A stretch of DNA of 64,000 nucleotides from Acheta domesticus (GCA_031308135.1 JAHLJT010009436.1:123865366-123929365); one strand, 5' to 3'; positions 35,302 through 47,633 are shown, counted from the stretch's first letter. Numbers and translations: made by a program. The notes: a model not told the origin generated them from the letters alone.

Positions 35302-36177
35302 AGGCGTAAGATGTACTAAATGAGTAGATTAATAATACTATAAGTTACATATTCAACGTAGGTTGTTATCTTACATTGAGAAATATAAAATTTATTTAAA
35401 CATTTAATAAAACATTACTGTAGTGATATAAGTAATAAAATATTACATTAAGTGATATAGTTAATAACTTAATGATATTTAGTCTCGGGATCAAAAACAT
35501 GAACTCAGTCTTTTTAACAAAATTGAGGAGCGGCAAATAATTTAAAAGTGCAATAATCAAATGGGAACTACTAGTGACACAACAAATAATATTAAATGAA
35601 CCCTCTGTAATATTTTCAATTCACATTGTAAGCTGAAAAAAGTTTTGGAATAAAATAGATATTTAATCAATCATATGCAGCAACCACGAACCGTTAATTG
35701 ATTATTAAGTTGATGTCTGTTTTTAACTTTTTGTTATTGTAATTTGTTTCCATTGAATATGAGTCCGAACAGACGGAACAACACATGTTACATCATTTAC
35801 TTTTTCTACCTTCTGCAAATTTTCTTCGCAGTTTTTCTTATATTTCAGTGATGATTGACTGAGTTTTCTGATCGTGAAAACTTTATTGATGTTAGTAACC
35901 TTTGAGGGTTTGTAAATTTGTGATAAAACAAATATAATCCAAATACAATGGTGTATCCAGATCACTTATCACAAGGTGCGTCTTGAAATAGGAGAGAATA
36001 TCGCTAGGTGAGTGCCCCCGGGGTTTGAAACCCCATGTTACTTTCAAAACCGTAAAGTAGATGGTAGACATAATATAAAGTTCCAAAAGATTTGGAAACG
36101 TCACCTTTAAAATAATTTTTTAGAAGTCTCCAGTTTGAATTAAACAAAAATATCGTTTTGTTTTTCATTACTATTGA
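35302..36177. other. AT-rich stretch, no gene seen
   Basis: No recognisable gene. GGGGTTTGAAACCCC at 36,020-36,034 is a short palindrome (also vaguely B-box-like), without a surrounding tRNA fold. Confidence 0.5.
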
Positions 36178-36262
36178 ATTCTTGGAATAAGTATGTTTTT
36201 CATGATTCTAGAGTGATATTTTCCTTAAACACGTCTGACAATGAGGAGATAAAAACGAGGCC
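36178..36262 (+). repeat. Dispersed direct repeat, copy a
   Basis: GAATAAGTATGTTTTTCATG, then 'attctagagtgatattttccttaaacacgtctga', recurs at 37,335-37,398 with few changes. The two copies flank 1.1 kb that includes GC island 12. Confidence 0.7.
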
Positions 36263-36784
36263 ACTAGGAGAGAGAAACGTCTGACAAAAGTATAAAAATA
36301 CAATAGCTTCGTTATTTGAACCTCGCATACTTAATTTGTGTTTTATTATTTACTGTCAATGAAAATGGTTTTGGAATATATTCAGTTATTTTGGGTCCTA
36401 AATATTCATGATTTTTTTGTAGTATTTGTTTTAATTTTCTTTGTGAATGTATTTTCTATTTCCTTACCAAATTACTACATCCAGATGAAACATATCATAA
36501 GCATAAGATCTTTAGTGAATTAGCAAGTAAGTACAAGACTGGATAAATGACAGAAGCTTACCAAACAAATTCCTGATATTAGCGAACTAACTTACAATTG
36601 AAGACTGGACATTGAACACGAAACCAAGTAACTCGTATCATTATTTTACGTGAACTTTCTTGAGTAGCGCCATTGCGTAAACTCGGCATCTTGTTTTGGT
36701 ATCTCGTCGATGTCACGATCTACCGTTGATCACGCCCGACGTCACAGTCCATTGGTCGCTCTGACCAGGTAATACGTCGTGTAC

Positions 36785-36990
36785 GTCGATTACGAGAGAC
36801 GAAATTACCCGGCCGGAGAGCGCGGCCTCCGCCTCCGCCGCGGATCGCCTTCCTTGAGGCTGCGCCCGCCGCTCGACCGCTCGACCGCCGAGGCAAGCGC
36901 CTCGCAACTTCCCTGTCGCAGTTTAGGGCGCCGGTCGTCGTTACCGTGTGCCTTAAGCAGACTTCGCAGACGCGCACTCCAACACGTCTG
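36785..36990. other. GC-rich island 12
   Basis: About 205 bp GC-rich block between the two copies of the direct repeat. Frames open on both strands; nothing recognised. Confidence 0.5.
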
Positions 36991-37324
36991 CTCCGTTCAG
37001 AGCGAAAGCTTTGGGATACGGGTTAACGCGCACGCATGTATATGCATTCGCTTTGAAATTGTTTCATTCAGAAGCATTTTCGTGCTGGATGCACCAGATC
37101 GAATCAATTTGATTTTGTTATCTAATATACTATTTATAACACTTAAATAAACATAATAATACGTTTATTTTTACTGATTCATTATTGTTTGTTATTGCCT
37201 TCGATACGGAGTTCGAATATACTGTATAACTCACCTGGATCGAGAGGATCATGGTTACGAGGGAAATATGAAAACAAGTGAATGGTATATGTTATAATGG
37301 TATATGAATGTTCTCTTGTGGAGG

Positions 37325-37398
37325 GAATATTCTTTGAATAAGTATGTTTTTCTTGATTCTGAGAGTGATATTTTCCTTAAACGCGTCTGAGAGATAAA
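37325..37398 (+). repeat. Dispersed direct repeat, copy b
   Basis: Second copy of the repeat at 36,178-36,262 ('gaataagtatgtttttcttgattctgagagtgatattttccttaaacgcgtctgag'). Not LTR-like: no TG...CA ends, and nothing retroviral lies between. Confidence 0.65.
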
Positions 37399-37679
37399 AG
37401 GAAATTATGGGAGAAAAATATGAAAAGACAAACCAAGTCAAGTTAACTAGTAAAACAGTGAAACATGAATAATTAAAATTAGGTAAAAAATAAAATCATA
37501 TATGTACCAGTGGCATTATGTTGTTTGTTTTTATGATGTGCGGTAATTCGACGAAAACCACCTAAGGAATTTGAGTATATACCAAAATTAATTAAGCTAC
37601 AATATGATGCAACTATTGGTAAAGTTTGAAGGACTGCATCACAAGGACCTAACCATCTTACGGTACAGCGTCTTGAGCG

Positions 37680-37985
37680 CGTGAGAGTTGCCGTGCTTCC
37701 ATCAAAATCGCGCCCACTCGCCCGCTGCAGCGCGTGGCAATCTTCGGGCCGCAATGCAAGTAGCTCCCGCGCACGCAGTTGGCGCAAGAGGCGAGTTATA
37801 AACAAGCGAAAAAAAAGTCGCTTGGTATTCGGCGCGTCGCTCGTTGGCCTCTCATTAATACTCCGGCCGCCAGCGGGCGTCGGCGGCAGTGGCGGCGGAG
37901 GCGGTTACGCCGCGCGAGGGGGGATGTGATTGACGGCGGGGCGGCGCGGCGCGGCGCAGTTTCCACATCGCCCGTTGCGTTTTCA
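37680..37985. other. GC-rich, CpG-dense island 13
   Basis: About 300 bp with GGCGGCAGTGGCGGCGG and GGCGCGGCGCGG runs. A TATAAATA sequence lies 60 bp beyond its right edge (38,044-38,051). Frames of 65-108 codons on both strands, none recognised. 38,060-38,555 shows nothing else. Confidence 0.55.
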
Positions 37986-38555
37986 GAGGTTGGAGGAGCG
38001 ATTATGAAAGCCCCTTTGCCAATTATCGCGAGTTTCCGATGCATATAAATACGCTTCTACAGCTACGTGGCCTACGTGTTCGGCTGTTGGACGTCGCGTT
38101 TTGAAAAGATGTCGCCCTGCTGCATGCATGGAGATATTTAACGATGTCGCGCGAGACGGAATGCGTTTTTCTACTGATGGTGAACAATCTGGATGCCGGA
38201 TAGAGTGTGAAAACGCACAATTTCTACCGAGCTGCAGAACATACACAATACTTGGTAGATGAACAGTAACAAAACAGTCAAAGAATTCTTTAATGACTTA
38301 TCTGCCGTACAGAATGCTTAATTGGATTTATTATTGATATGTTCCGCTTTACAAGCTTTTGATTAATTCTACAATTATCTTTTCTTACAATCCTTTGGGT
38401 AATTGTACACCTTTAATTGTTTCTATTTAATTGTATAATGCACTCCGTTTAGAAATGTATTTTTAATATTACTGTTCAGTAACATATGGGTACACAATTT
38501 ATTGTCATTTATTGTTTTTTGCCATTTACAAAGACTGGAAAATGCATATCTTCCT

Positions 38556-39215
38556 TTTTACTTTCTCGCTAACGAGTAGAGAGAAAGTTATGTAATGCTG
38601 GGCGAAAAACGGCGAATATTCGGCAGAAAAACTCTAATTATAGGTCCCTGGTAACGAAAAAGTGGATAAATCCAGTTGCTATATTTAGAAAAAAATTCTC
38701 TAACACATGGTGTATCCAGAATCCGTGTTTTGTGGATCCTGCCGAAAATTCGAATGACGGCAAAACGTGTCTGTCTTTCCGTCTGTGAACAACGCTAGCG
38801 GCTAAACCGTTCAGCCAATTTTCTTCAAAATTGATATTTCCCAATAGATCTGTCTGATGTCGCGTCTCCTTAAATTTGAAACCGATATTTTATTTTTAAG
38901 AAGCACTTAACAGCCCTTGGGACATTTTCCACATTTTCAAAAAAATGTCTCCATCGTTTTTGATTAATTTTGTTGTGGGATAGTGTGAAGAATGTTTAAA
39001 AGAATGGTGCAGGTTCGTTAAAAATTCTAATTTTTCGAAAATTGCAAAAGTTCAAATTTTTTCGGACTAAATACGACTAAAATATCAAAGATAGAGATCT
39101 TTCCCTTCATGAAATCTCTTCCTTAAAGATAGACTTTCAAATAAGTTCATGTATAATTGTTTGAAAATTTTACTAGTACTTTTCGCGTAATTTTGCGTGA
39201 AAATATGGGCGAGAA
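38556..39215 (-). repeat. HTR repeat family, copy 8 (minus strand)
   Basis: Begins (on plus) with TTTTTACTTTCTCGCTA, the inverted HTR end with a good hairpin (38,560-38,588: ACTTTCTCGCT...AGAGAGAAAGT), then 'gtggataaatccagttgctat', 'ctctaacacatggtgtatcc', 'ctgtctttccgtctgtgaacaacgctagcggctaaacc', and one upstream module ('tttttcgaaaattgcaaaag', 'gatagagatctttccc'). It gives the uninterrupted 'ggctaaaccgttcagcc' site used as empty-site comparison for the TIR element at 8,026. Confidence 0.82.
38560..38588 (-). repeat. Terminal hairpin of HTR copy 8
   Basis: ACTTTCTCGCTA faces GTAGAGAGAAAGT with a 4-base loop; about 11 of 12 stem positions pair. Stem sequence differs from copies 2 and 5. Confidence 0.65.
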
Positions 39216-39608
39216 AGTACGTGCTGTTTTATCACCATTAGTTTCCATCTTTTTTCGATCATAAGTCCTTTTAAACGTTTTTATGTAAGATGTAACATAA
39301 AAGTAAGATGTGGCGATGTATGACGATGGCATACAGACGATGGCATCAATATACATTCACTTCTATCTCGCCCATCGATTCAAAGACACAAATTGCCACA
39401 AAGACAAGGTTTTAACAACATATAGAATATTTTAAAAAGTGCTGTTTTTAATATAGATGCAATACATGATAATTTACGGAAGACTGTTAGCAACAGATAT
39501 GTTTAATAAATGAAGGTTAGCAAATTATGGAGATTGCAAGAAGTCTTTGGAAAATCGGGTTTTAATTGTTGGATTTGGTTTAATCGTTTTACCTAATAGC
39601 CCAGTAAA

Positions 39609-40094
39609 ATTAGATAAAAAAACTGGTGATCTAAGGAAAAAAGTCAAAAGAGTTTCAAAACTTCGCATGATTGTTGGTATCTACCACTCGTTATACTAAA
39701 AAAACAGAAGTGGTGGCGAGCCGGAGGGGGAAGCTGTTTAAAGCTGTTTTTCTATGTTTTTGTATTAATCTCCATATCAATCCTACCGAAAATGATATTC
39801 CTTGCAATAAATATAAACAAGAACTCTCCAAGCGTATAACCTCAAAGGGTTAATTTTGCAACAAAACTTTTTTGTTGTAAATTTTGACTACTTTAATTTT
39901 GTGAAAATCATTTTTGGTAGGATTGATATTTACCGAGATATATGCAAAAAAAGTAGAAAATCACCTTTAAACGGCCCCCCTTCCCACGGCTCACTACCAC
40001 AGGGTTTTTAGTACAATGTGCGGTAGATACCGATAAACAATCATACCAAGTTTCAAAACTTTCGGGACTTCTTTCACCTGATTTGTTTAATATA
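39609..40094. mobile_element. Foldback (long inverted-repeat) element, about 0.49 kb
   Basis: Two arms of about 180-190 bp are diverged inverted copies. Left arm blocks, outside in: AAACTGGTGATC (39,620), GAGTTTCAAAACTT, ATGATTGTTGGTATCTACC (39,667), GTGGTGGCGAGCCGG, GCTGTTTAAAG, ATATCAATCCTACCGAAAATGAT (39,774-39,796). The right arm holds their inverted partners in mirror order, ending CACCTGATTTG (40,076). The loop is about 100 bp and AT-rich. No coding capacity. No clear target duplication found. Transcription would give a long imperfect hairpin RNA. Confidence 0.8.
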
Positions 40095-40401
40095 AATAGG
40101 CTACAAAGAGAAGAGTGTTGTTGATGGGCGTGATAGAAGTGAATCGTAGAAACTGGTGGAAAGTTGTTTATGTATATTTTGAAAAGGTGTATTCAGAGGG
40201 CGTTTTGAATTTGCTTGGTGAGGATGAATCAAGTAGCTTCCAATGACCGACGCGAGAATTTATTCTGTATTATAACCTAAGTGTTATCTCCTCGAATAAA
40301 ATAGGCCTAAGTGAATGAAGGACGAATGATATACTTAAATATTACTAGAGACGTTTCCTGTGTTAATTTATGTTATCTATATTCTGTGTGAATATATATT
40401 A

Positions 40402-40994
40402 GGGGTCGTCCATAAATTGCTAAACGCTAATGGGGGCGGGAGGATGGTCTGTGGCAGCGTTACGCTGCGTTGTATAGGGGTAGGGGTAGTTATACGTAAC
40501 ATTGATATTTACTAGTTTACATTTTTCAACATTTTCTGAAATAATTATTTTTCCGTGGCCTATACTAAAACATTAAAATATTAAAGATTTCTTTAAAAAC
40601 ATAAACTAAATATATTAGTTGTAAATTGTTACAATAATTGGAAATATTATTTCAACTTTTTTGAATCTAAGATTACGAAGAAAATATTCAAAACGGATAT
40701 GAAGAGTATTCTAGAATCCATTTAATTTAGCGGCGAAGACTCTCGCTCTTGCATCTCCCACTCATTCTCCCAAACAAGTCTCCCAAGATTTAATATTCAA
40801 CACAAGTAAAATAAATACAAATTGTTTTTACTGTGCTATAATTTATTTTCACTTCCTGCATTTAAAAAGAGGTTTTTCGCAAGCTTTACGTAATTAGGGG
40901 GGTTCAAGCGCGTGTTACGGGTTCTTTTCTAGGGGGAGAGGGGGAAATTTTGAAAATACTCGAAATTTACGTTATGTAATTTATGAACGGCCCC
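40402..40994. mobile_element. PIF/Harbinger-like MITE, 593 bp, TTA target duplication
   Basis: Left end GGGGTCGTCCATAAATTGC; right end reverse-complement GGGGCCGTTCATAAATTAC, continuing with further matches for about 28 bp. TTA directly flanks both ends (40,399-40,401 and 40,995-40,997). A TWA duplication with G-rich TIRs is the usual signature of PIF/Harbinger. No transposase frame is present. A 'GGGGCCGT(C/T)CATAAATTAC' end is shared with MITEs I know to be common in insects. Confidence 0.7.
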
Positions 40995-40999
40995 TTAGA

Positions 41000-43390
41000 G
41001 AATTTTTATGAATGTTTTGTTTGCTGTATTTTTGCTATGGTATTTCCACGTTAAACGTGTGTCAATGAATAAGCCTAGGAATTTATTTGAGATTGGAGAT
41101 GGGAGCCCCTGTATGGCTCTAAAATTCAGAATTAAAGGCTAAGTGAAATGTATGTTTTGATAAAAATATTTTAGCGTAGCATTTGGAGGGATTCCTTTTA
41201 ATATTCCCCTTTTAAAACCAAGATGTGTCTTCCTTGAATCTACATAATTCTCCAATGTTCCTGTAACACATACACATTTTAATTATATCAAACAAGTCCT
41301 CTGTGGTCTATCCAGATTTTTATGAAATATAAAACAACTTTATGAAAAAACTATCCAATAATATTGTAATTAATGCAAAGAGTCTTGTGATTTTTTCAAA
41401 ACACTAAATAGCACTAATTTCGAGAATCTTCATAGCTTGGTCGTTTATCTCAAATTGTGGGATTTGTCATTTAATTGGTTCTTAAATTGATGTCCTTTCT
41501 TTATTTTCATTCCAACACGTGTAACATTTACTGTTTCACTTAGTTGATAGTGAGTTACAGCGACAACAGCAACCCAGGAATAACAAACCCCGTAAATTTG
41601 AAACTTAGTTCAATATATTCAATACACTTCAACACTATACTTCAATACACTCGAAAATTAGAAATGTTGATAATTATCTCTTCAAATATTTTCTAATTTT
41701 ACCTTGATAAATATTATGTTGTTCTTATACGTAGCTATTCACTTCAGCAATTTTTTATCGGTTTCTAAATGATTGAAAAGTTTTTCTGCTGAGATTTTTT
41801 GATTGACCGTGAGCTTTTAGGAGTCAAAGTGTCATGAGTCAACAGTCAATAGGGCTATACCAACGCTTTTGGAGTAACATCACTGGAGTAATAGCAACGT
41901 ATTAATAATTTGAAATATTTATGCTCATTAGATTCATTCCACTTTCGACTAGGTCGACGCCCGGTAGCGTGAGGTATGAGACACATGACACATATACGTC
42001 CGTCATAAAGAACTTTTAAGATCATTGCTTCATACATAATTCCTATCATTAATGAACCACCCAAGTTGAATTTAAGCGCGTTGATTTGCTATCCATTCAT
42101 AATATTAATAATCTCCTCGCTCATTATGTTTTGATCAGTATTTGGGAAATACCTTGATTATAAAATTTGCATTCCAATTTCGTATCCTTGTTTAATATTT
42201 CTAAAAGATATTAAACGTTGAAATATTGGTAATATATATTGAAAATATAATCTGATATTAAGGTTCGCAGACATTCAAAATCCATTCATTCACTTTTTAT
42301 ATTTTTTTATACAAATATTGAAAGATAAATTATAATCTTTCAATAGCTTTTATTGATATACGAATGAAAATTTCAGAATCAATTGACGTTTGTATTCATA
42401 TAACGGAGCCGACGAACAAAAAAACAGATTTGATCTTTTTTATGATCCTTTGTATGTTCTATGTTTCGGCAATTTCTCTCTTTCTCGCTTTGTCGCATTT
42501 ATGGCGACACTTTCCGCTCATCTACATATACCGAAGTGATGCATTCCACGAACGTGAAAGTACAAGGATGTAACCACTCTTCTGTTTGGAATAAAACTTT
42601 CATGAACATATTTCATGCATTCTGTTTCAACAAAGATGCAGAATCAAAATACATGCACTTTTTTTAAGTCCTTATTTCACCGCTGACACGAGAAGCTATC
42701 GAAATTGTTTGGCGAGTACCGTTTCGCCTTTTTGCGAGAAGGCAATACGTCGGTTTACTCACGCTTTCCTCGATTGCGCTTGTGACTACCGACTCACACT
42801 TGATTGAACTGGTTCTTCAACGACAGCCCATCAGCTGCAATTTTTTTATTTTCTTGTGTACGCACGAGAAGGTTATTGATGCCGCGGAAATGGATTTTCA
42901 ATGGAAAGGCGTTTTGCAATCTCTTAATACCAAAAAATCGTTTGTTTCTTTCAAAATGTCCATCTTGCTTAGTGTGAGTGAAAGGATGTTCATGATATTG
43001 ATTATACAAGAAGTATTTGGATCAATTATTATCTTCATAATTGAACATTCTGGTATCATTCTTTTTGACAATCATTGTACAGAATGTTCAGTTTTTTTCA
43101 CATATTCTGGAACACGACGTTTTGCTTAATATTTGTACGCATCATCATATGTGAAATAAATTTTTATATATTTGTGTCAAAACATGTTATGATTGATCAA
43201 ACAATTGTAAAATTATAAGGATAAACCAAAATACACAAAAATGAAGAAAAGCATTTCCATTGTAAATATCTACATCAGTCTTAATTTACGTCATTAGCTT
43301 GTCATTAAACATTAAATTATTAATAATATTGTAAAATCATGCTATTCTTATTTTTGACTGTTTAAATTATTATCTTTATAACTGGTATAA
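41000..43390. other. AT-rich stretch, no gene recognised
   Basis: AT-rich with no element ends seen. The longest frame is 115 codons, plus, at 42,782-43,129 (MTTDSHLIELVLQRQP...), ending in a hydrophobic stretch; it is unusually long for such composition but has no recognisable domain. Confidence 0.4.
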
Positions 43391-43399
43391 CTGTGGTGG

Positions 43400-44390
43400 T
43401 ATTCTTGAGAAAGGTTGGTTGGCTTTGGGTCGTAGGAGGTACTTGTGTGGTCCTGGGATGTGATGCTACTAAAGCAGGTGAAATAAATCAAGAACTGGGT
43501 ATGGGGAAATGGAAGAAATTGGGATTTTTTTGTAATGTAGGGGGGACTTTTGGTTTGTTGTTTTAGAGTGTTTTAGGTTGAAAAGTTTTCTTCAACTTAT
43601 TATTTTAGGTAGGGCAGATGGAGTCTGGAATATCGGCCTTGTGATTCTCATAGCACTTTCTGCATTTTGGTAACTGATTACAGTTAGCGCAAGTAGTTGT
43701 AATATTAGTGATTATATTACAATTATTACTTATATTGTAATATAAGTGATTACCCGATCGTCAAGCGCAACTTGAATGGTTGCAATTATTATTTGTATGC
43801 CCATAACCCAGTTACTGCGGGTATTGTAAGGGACCTTGTGGTTTCCTTCTTGTGTATTTACTCTTAAGTTACAAATTGTTTCATAGCTAGTATAATGTCT
43901 ATTGGGTCTATTCCTGTAAATACAGGTGCGATCACTAGAATTGGTTTATTTTCGTTATGAAGACTAGTGATTTTTGTCAGAAAAGAAGGCATTGTTTTTT
44001 ATATATTTCATAGTCAATATTGGTTTGGTTGATATTCTTGAACACTTCAGAGTTATGTTTATTTAGAGAGTCTCTGAAGGAGTAAAAACTGAGACGAGTT
44101 TGTATTAGATACTTGTTTAAGTTTTGGAAGGCTCCAGAGCCGAGGAGTCCTTTTCCAGTAGCTGATCGATTGAGAGTTGGCTGAATTGATATCGTCGCAA
44201 TGAAACGCGTGAGGTCCCGCCACTCTGTTAACTGCAGATATGGTGGGGTCACACCGCAGGGTTCTGAGTGCCTGTCGCCACCTCTGTTGGACAGTGAGGG
44301 AATATTTCACTGGTTCATTTTCAATAAACAATTTTATTGAATTCATTTTGACAATTCCTCTAGCCATTGTATTTTCGGGTGGACTTCAAT
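43400..44390 (-). other. Mixed-composition block, possibly an unclassified decayed element
   Basis: About 1 kb with higher GC than its flanks. Two overlapping minus-strand frames (44,059-44,367, MARGIVKMNSIKLFIENEPV...; 43,977-44,252, MTPPYLQLTEWRDLTRFI...) lie in different phases, as if a frameshift separates them. It includes an AT palindrome at 43,715-43,752 (TTACAATTATTACTTATATTGTAA core) and CCTGTAAATACAGG at 43,913-43,926. No reverse transcriptase, integrase or transposase motif was found. Confidence 0.25.
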
Positions 44391-44399
44391 GAATAATGC

Positions 44400-45550
44400 C
44401 ATTGGCTTATTACAGCTATGTCTCGTGACGTGTTGAAAGTCAACCGAACGTATTTTCGACCTTGTATTTTTATCTGTATTTCCATTATTTATTGCTATAT
44501 TCCTTGCAGTGGGTCTGCATTTGAAAATTACAATCCTCTAGTGTCATGCTTTCAAGATTAAATAGGCATTAATAAATTATGAATTTAATGAAATTATTTT
44601 GTAGTGTAAGTAATTAATCTAAGATAATGCAAAACATCGACAAAATTCAGAAGCTACAGTATTTGCCTTGCAGTTTTCGTTGTACGGTAGGGCGTTATCC
44701 TCTGTATATTACAAGACATTTCAATTTATTCCAGTTGTCTGTATTTAATCATTGCTGTATTGTGATCTACTGTCATGCTGAACAATAAGTATAAACCTGA
44801 TACTATTGGAATTGACAACAAGACGTCAAGGAAAACCTCCTGTCAATTTTATCTATTCAGCTACAAACTAAAAAGTTTTACTCTCAACATCGTAATTATT
44901 GTTACTGGTCATTTATAATACCATAATCCTCACAAAAGGACTGATGAGACACAATACGGGAGGGTTGGGGCGGATTCCTTTCGTGAGAAATTTGACAATT
45001 TCCTTTCCCGAAAGACTGTTTTACTCACCGTGCCACATTCGCTTTTATCTCCCTCTGTTCCTTCTATGCAGACAGCTCGTTGAATTCTTTAATTATTTGG
45101 TGAAGTGCTTGTGTCTTTGCGTTTCCTGTGTGAAACTTCTCGACCATTAGTCTGGGACCACGCCTCATTCGCATGTTTCCATTATCAGTCTTGTTGGGAA
45201 TCCATAGTTGGTATCTTGAGTAGATGCTAATTGTTTTGTGGTTGATGTATTTAACAGCCACTACCTGCACGAGAGACTTCCCTTCTCCAATGAGACTTAT
45301 GTCGCAAACTCACCTCACTCTTGTAGCTGACCATGCGAAGTTATCACGCTCAGACCAGACACCTACTTCCCTGTCATATCTTCAACCTCCCGTTTTCACA
45401 TAAGAACGCTTCTGTCAATCCACTATCGCCATTCGCCTCGTGACCTGCATCTTTACTGGAAGACCCCATTGTGCCGGTGTTCACTTCATTGCACGTATTA
45501 CCAGACTGCCTTCCTCGCCCGTTCCTTGGTCGTTCGCTGTCGCAGTAGAT
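44400..45550. other. AT-rich to mixed DNA, no gene seen
   Basis: Frames of 68-83 codons at 44,899 (plus) and 45,064 (minus) overlap and are not recognised. No repeats noticed. Confidence 0.45.
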
Positions 45551-45559
45551 TATTTTTAT

Positions 45560-45905
45560 TCACGTGCAAAACCTGTCGACGACGGCGACGGCGACAGCGC
45601 CGGCGGCCGCAACGGCGGCGGAGGCGGCGGCTGCGACGACGACGACGACGAGGGCGGTGGCGGTGGCGGAGGCGGAGGCGGAGGCGGAGGCGAAGGCGGA
45701 GGCGGAGGCGGAGGCGGAGGCGGAGGCGGAGGCGGCAGTAGCGGCGGCAGTAGCGGCGGTGTCGGCAGCCAGCAGGCGAGGCGAATTAAGGTGGTGTGCA
45801 CGTCTGACGGTTTTATTTAAAGAAAAGCAGCCCGCGGACGGAGCGACCGAGCGACGCGCGCCTCCGGCGAGTGCACCGGTTTCAGCGGCATAAAATGTAA
45901 AGTAA
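45560..45905. other. GC-rich island 14 with (GGCGGA)n minisatellite
   Basis: 45,575-45,765 is a GGCGGA/GACGGC hexanucleotide array (glycine- or arginine-repeat frames on plus, proline- or serine/alanine-repeat frames on minus). The plus strand is G-rich, with many GG runs. Frames on both strands are simple translations of the repeat. The flank to 45,905 is CpG-dense. Confidence 0.75.
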
Positions 45906-46400
45906 GTGCGCGGCTCTCGCGCCACATAGTGATCCGAAAGTTTGCTTCACAAACAAAATGGATAGATAAAATTTGTCTCCTCGATATGCCTGTGTTTTGA
46001 GGGGTAAACAGTTACATAATTAATGTTACATAATTTATAATTGTTACTCGTGAATGCTAAAAGAATGAAATTTGTAACTGAAGTCACTTTTAGCTCTTGA
46101 TAGATGTATATGAGGACAACTGTGGGCAAGTCGCAGACCTGTATATCTCCATGGAATTACATAAAGATGTCACTACTGTTGAGCGGCTTTTTGAATGTCC
46201 TTATTTAGGTCTCGTAATGAAATATATTGCTCAAATAACCTTTCATCTCTATTCTGAACATTTTCTTTGAAAATATACAAAACCTGAAAAAAGGTCGTGA
46301 AAACCAGTACGTATTCATTATATATTTTTTTCTTTCAAATCTATACGCATTACACGAATATTTTAATTTTTAATCGTCTGAAACGCGCGTTCCAAAACAT
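45905..46400. other. AT-rich spacer between islands 14 and 15
   Basis: About 500 bp, no gene or repeat recognised. Confidence 0.5.
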
Positions 46401-46404
46401 TTGT

Positions 46405-46785
46405 TGCTTCCGTCTTCGGCGGTGTTTCGGCCCACTGCTCTTCGCGGTCCGCGCCGCCGCGTTCCTTATTCGGTCGCCGGCAAGGACGTTGGGTCCAGTC
46501 CGCGCGACTACTTTTACTCCCGCACGCGAGCGAGCGGGCGAGCGGGCGAGCGGGCGAGCGGGCGAGCGGGCGGGCGGGCGGGCGGGCGGCGGTGGGTCGC
46601 GCGCGCGAGGGCGGGCGGCCGGGCGGCCGGGCGAAGGCGGCGCGGGCGGCCGGCGTTGCACGCCGCTGCACCGAGCTCTCGCGCCCGCCGGCACGTACCA
46701 CTCTCGATACACACCTTTCCTCCACAAGGAAGCCTTGTTAGGAAGCGTGCTCGGGAGCGGGTGAGAAATTCCGCTCGGGGTTGGG
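46405..46785. other. GC-rich island 15 with (GCGAGCGG)n and (GGGC)n arrays
   Basis: 46,524-46,590 is a tandem GCGAGCGG array grading into GGGC units, then CpG-dense GGCGGCCGGGC units to 46,660. Strong G skew on the plus strand with many GGG runs. Frames on both strands are repeat translations (Arg/Ala/Gly or Pro/Ala/Arg). Confidence 0.75.
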
Positions 46786-46799
46786 GCTGTAGCTACTGA

Positions 46800-47630
46800 G
46801 TTTATGATCCAAGAGCAAATTATGCTTGCAGGAATTACGTGTAATACTGCAATGATCGCAGTCGAAGAAAATAATATGTTTTAGGTACATTCTGAAACAA
46901 AATGTTGTAGTCAGGTAAGAAGAACCGAAACTGGTGTAAAACTGGATGGAATGAATTTGGTAAAAATGAAGGTAATTTCCTCTATGACATCACGGGAGTG
47001 TCAAGATGTTTAAAAAGAATTTTAAAAAGAATTCCTTATTAAAACACTGAATTGTAGAACTCTCTATAATTATTTAGAAAAAATGTATACATAATTCGTA
47101 TATTTTTACCATCTACTTGGTTTTGACGTACATGATCGTAAAAATGTCAAGTATACCATCACGAAAACGTCCATATAACCCCAGTGTAGTCATAAAATAA
47201 ACGTTCGTTAAAAATGAAGAGATAGCTTAATAGGCTCTTCAAATATCCTTGGTGTTTTTTTCTGTAAAAGGTTTTAGTACCTCTTCGTGCCTGTTGTACC
47301 TAATTTATTCAAATGAGACGTTTTTGTAGTGTATGTTTTTACAATTACTCTCTTCCCTCTATTGTATAATTTTTTAATTTAGTGGCCAAACTCCCTACAC
47401 CGTAAATATACTATTTCTGGAATGGGCCCTTAAGTAAAATTTCGTTCATAAGAAATCAGTTGGAATGAAATTAAATGTATAACAAATTACACAAAAAAAC
47501 ATTTAAAGCACAGTGATGCAAGTAAAAATAATTAATAAAGATATTTTACATCTCGTTTGTAACAATAGTAATAAGGACATAAAACTTTCTATCGAACTGT
47601 TTCAATTTTACTGAAATGGCTAAACTGTTG
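46800..47630. other. AT-rich stretch, no gene seen
   Basis: No recognisable gene or element end. Confidence 0.5.
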
Positions 47631-47633
47631 AAT

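Noticed and set aside
36018..36036. GGGGTTTGAAACCCC as a tRNA T-arm
   Set aside because: No A box, anticodon arm or acceptor stem around it.
36178..37398. Direct repeats as LTRs of a retrotransposon
   Set aside because: Too short, no TG/CA ends, no primer-binding site or polypurine tract, no coding remnant between.
42782..43129. 115-codon plus-strand frame
   Set aside because: Long for AT-rich DNA, but no family or signal recognised and codons look unselected; kept only as a remark.
45440..45820. 126-codon frame ending in poly-glycine, possible Gly-rich protein
   Set aside because: All six frames are open across the GGCGGA array; the part before it has no recognisable motif or splice context.
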